From NCBI GenBank assembly GCA_027438535.1, contig DAIAMA010000007.1, positions 1-15,980 of the forward strand: a stretch of 15,980 nt of DNA, read 5' to 3'. Of this stretch, positions 15,004 to 15,980 are shown piece by piece. The stretch comes from a bacterium. Its GTDB lineage: Bacteria; Pseudomonadota; Gammaproteobacteria; Burkholderiales; Thiobacteraceae. The notes below the pieces were generated by a model. That model saw only the letters and a list, made by a program, of their open reading frames with translations. It searched no databases and was not told the origin of the DNA. The translations under genes and the position numbers were made by a program. Numbering within the stretch: position 1 is the stretch's first letter; every line of letters starts with the position of its first letter.

Positions 15004-15729
15004 ATGAGCTCCTTGAAATTAATTCCCGTCATCGACTTGCGGCACGGCTATGCGGTTCATGCCCGTCTCGGGCAACGCGAGTTGTATCGGCCAGTCGCTT
15101 CTCGCTTATGCCGCGCCGGTGATCCCACCGAACTGCTCTCGAACCTCCTCGCGCTATTTCCGTTTGATACCGTGTATGTCGCCGATCTCGACGCCATTCT
15201 CCGCGGCGGCGACAACTTGCCCCTATTGCGTTCACTCTCCAGCCGCTTCCCGCAAATCGCCTTTTGGGTCGATTCCGGCATCTCCGACGCGACCGGGCTG
15301 CGCGGCTGGCTAAAACAGGGGCTCGGCCGCGCGGTACTCGGCAGTGAGTCGCTATCGGACCTCGCCCTGCTCGACATCAACGCTGCCTGCGACGCCACGC
15401 AATCGCCTATTCTGTCGCTCGACTTCCGCGAGCAGCGGTTTCTCGGCCCCCCGGCACTACTCGATCGCCCGGACTCTTGGCCGGAAAATGTCATCGTGAT
15501 GCCGCTTACCCGGGTCGGCAGTCAAACCGGCCCCGATCTCCAATACTTCAGTGCGCTACGGCAACGCGGCACGCATAGCCGATTTTTCGCGGCCGGCGGC
15601 GTGCGCGACAGCCAAGACCTCGCACGCTTGGAAGCAGCCGGAGCAGCCGGCGCGCTTCTCGCCACCGCGCTGCATACAGGCGGCCTCACGGCGGGCGACC
15701 TCGCCCTTTATGCCCCGCCTACCGCATAG
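15004..15729 (+). CDS. HisA-like TIM-barrel protein (COG1411 type) of the H4MPT/methylofuran cluster
   Basis: This 241-residue (beta/alpha)8 protein is related to HisA. The first strand IPVIDLRHGYAVHA carries D11, and the strand LSLDF carries D140, matching the two acidic residues of the HisA/HisF active site. AAGGVRD (196-202) is the phosphate-binding motif of strand 7. It is not a normal histidine gene: no his genes are near, and this divergent group travels with methanopterin/methanofuran genes in archaea and methylotrophs. Its reaction is unknown; an isomerisation of a phosphorylated intermediate is a family-based guess. The ATG at 15004 touches the TTG of mfnD with no gap and has no clear ribosome-binding site; TTG at 15013 is an alternative. 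The 3' end overlaps the PTPS-like gene by 22 bp in the opposite direction. Confidence 0.8.
   Translation: MSSLKLIPVIDLRHGYAVHARLGQRELYRPVASRLCRAGDPTELLSNLLALFPFDTVYVADLDAILRGGDNLPLLRSLSSRFPQIAFWVDSGISDATGLRGWLKQGLGRAVLGSESLSDLALLDINAACDATQSPILSLDFREQRFLGPPALLDRPDSWPENVIVMPLTRVGSQTGPDLQYFSALRQRGTHSRFFAAGGVRDSQDLARLEAAGAAGALLATALHTGGLTAGDLALYAPPTA
15009..15014 (-). promoter_or_regulatory. ribosome-binding site fixing the TTG start of mfnD
   Basis: On the minus strand AAGGAG lies five bases before the TTG at 15003. It lies within the first codons of the divergent HisA-like gene and is the main reason to accept the non-ATG start. Confidence 0.75.
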
Positions 15730-15980
15730 AGCCGGGGCCGATCCAGCTCGCGCATCAACCGCCTTAGCGCATGCGTTCCCAGCGCCGGATCCTGAAAATA
15801 CCCGAGAAGCGTATCGCTTCCCCGTTCCCGCATCGCTTGCAGGCTCGGCCCGCGATACCGGCACCACGACTGCGGAGTCTCATACAGTTCCAGCTCTTCC
15901 ATCCCCGGCAGATACGCGATCAAACGTTCCCAAATGTATACGCTGAGCAATTCCGTACTGGAACGCCAAGCAAGCTCACC
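15708..15980 (-). CDS. 6-pyruvoyl-tetrahydropterin-synthase-like protein, 3' part, cut at window edge
   Basis: About 90 C-terminal residues are visible; the reading frame stays open to base 15980, so the start and the zinc-binding histidines lie outside. The part seen, STELLSVYIWERL, then LELYETPQSWCRYRG, matches the last third of the PTPS/QueD family (typically sTxELLaxyi... and a conserved glutamate in xETxxxxxxYxG). This family acts on dihydroneopterin triphosphate or related pterins. In an H4MPT neighbourhood a pterin-synthesis role is more likely than queuosine synthesis, but this is inferred. Past the YRG end the protein continues about 45 residues, longer than usual for PTPS, with a basic LRRLMRELDRPR segment. 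The stop overlaps the convergent HisA-like gene by 22 bp. Confidence 0.65.
   Translation of the reverse strand, partial: GELAWRSSTELLSVYIWERLIAYLPGMEELELYETPQSWCRYRGPSLQAMRERGSDTLLGYFQDPALGTHALRRLMRELDRPRLYAVGGA

Overview
The window looks like a chromosomal segment of a methylotrophic (or at least formaldehyde-oxidising) proteobacterium, most likely a betaproteobacterium. It carries at least eight and probably ten genes for the archaeal-type one-carbon cofactors tetrahydromethanopterin (H4MPT) and methylofuran (the bacterial methanofuran analogue). Bacteria outside the methylotrophs and a few relatives rarely have these. The betaproteobacterial guess rests on the thioredoxin reductase, which reads very much like Burkholderia/Nitrosomonas TrxB, and on the DmrB-type flavoprotein known from Burkholderia. 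It is a recognition-based inference, not a search result. The sequence is GC-rich with strong Shine-Dalgarno sites and many 4-bp ATGA gene overlaps.

Layout. (1) 23-3289, plus strand: a tightly overlapping operon of a DmrB-like flavoprotein, a DUF6513/dihydropteroate-synthase-like protein, a DUF447 protein and MfnB. (2) 3217-10604, minus strand: an accessory block read right to left. It begins at a near-perfect sigma-54 (-24/-12) promoter and encodes permease, ATPase, permease, ATPase, a periplasmic binding protein, an OsmC-family protein, a lipoyl-carrier (GcvH-like) protein, thioredoxin reductase and a TauE/SafE-type exporter. (3) 10605-10975: the only long gene-free stretch, holding the sigma-54 promoter and a weak terminator. 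(4) 10976-15003, minus strand: an overlapping operon of MfnD-like ATP-grasp ligase, MfnF-like ATPase, PabB and MfnE-like kinase. (5) 15004-15729, plus strand: a HisA-like (COG1411-type) TIM barrel, starting directly back to back with the MfnD-like gene. (6) 15708-15980, minus strand: the 3' part of a 6-pyruvoyl-tetrahydropterin-synthase-like gene, cut by the window edge.

How the genes work together. PabB makes the p-aminobenzoate precursor of H4MPT. The DHPS-like protein is a candidate for joining pterin to the arylamine, DmrB reduces dihydromethanopterin, and the PTPS-like gene is probably pterin-related. MfnB makes the furan phosphate, MfnE activates it, MfnF joins furan to the tyramine/tyrosine moiety and MfnD adds glutamate. 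Together they supply the carriers for formaldehyde oxidation to formate. The fhc, fae, mch and mtdB genes of that pathway are not in the window.

The central block is the part that existing labels do not explain. It combines an unusual ABC importer (two different ATPases, two different permeases, one binding protein) with a lipoyl carrier that has no glycine-cleavage partners, a thiol-reactive OsmC protein, thioredoxin reductase and a sulfite/sulfonate-type exporter. My inference is a sigma-54-controlled uptake and thiol/lipoyl-dependent route for a small, possibly sulfur-containing, substrate placed between two cofactor operons. The substrate cannot be read from the sequence.
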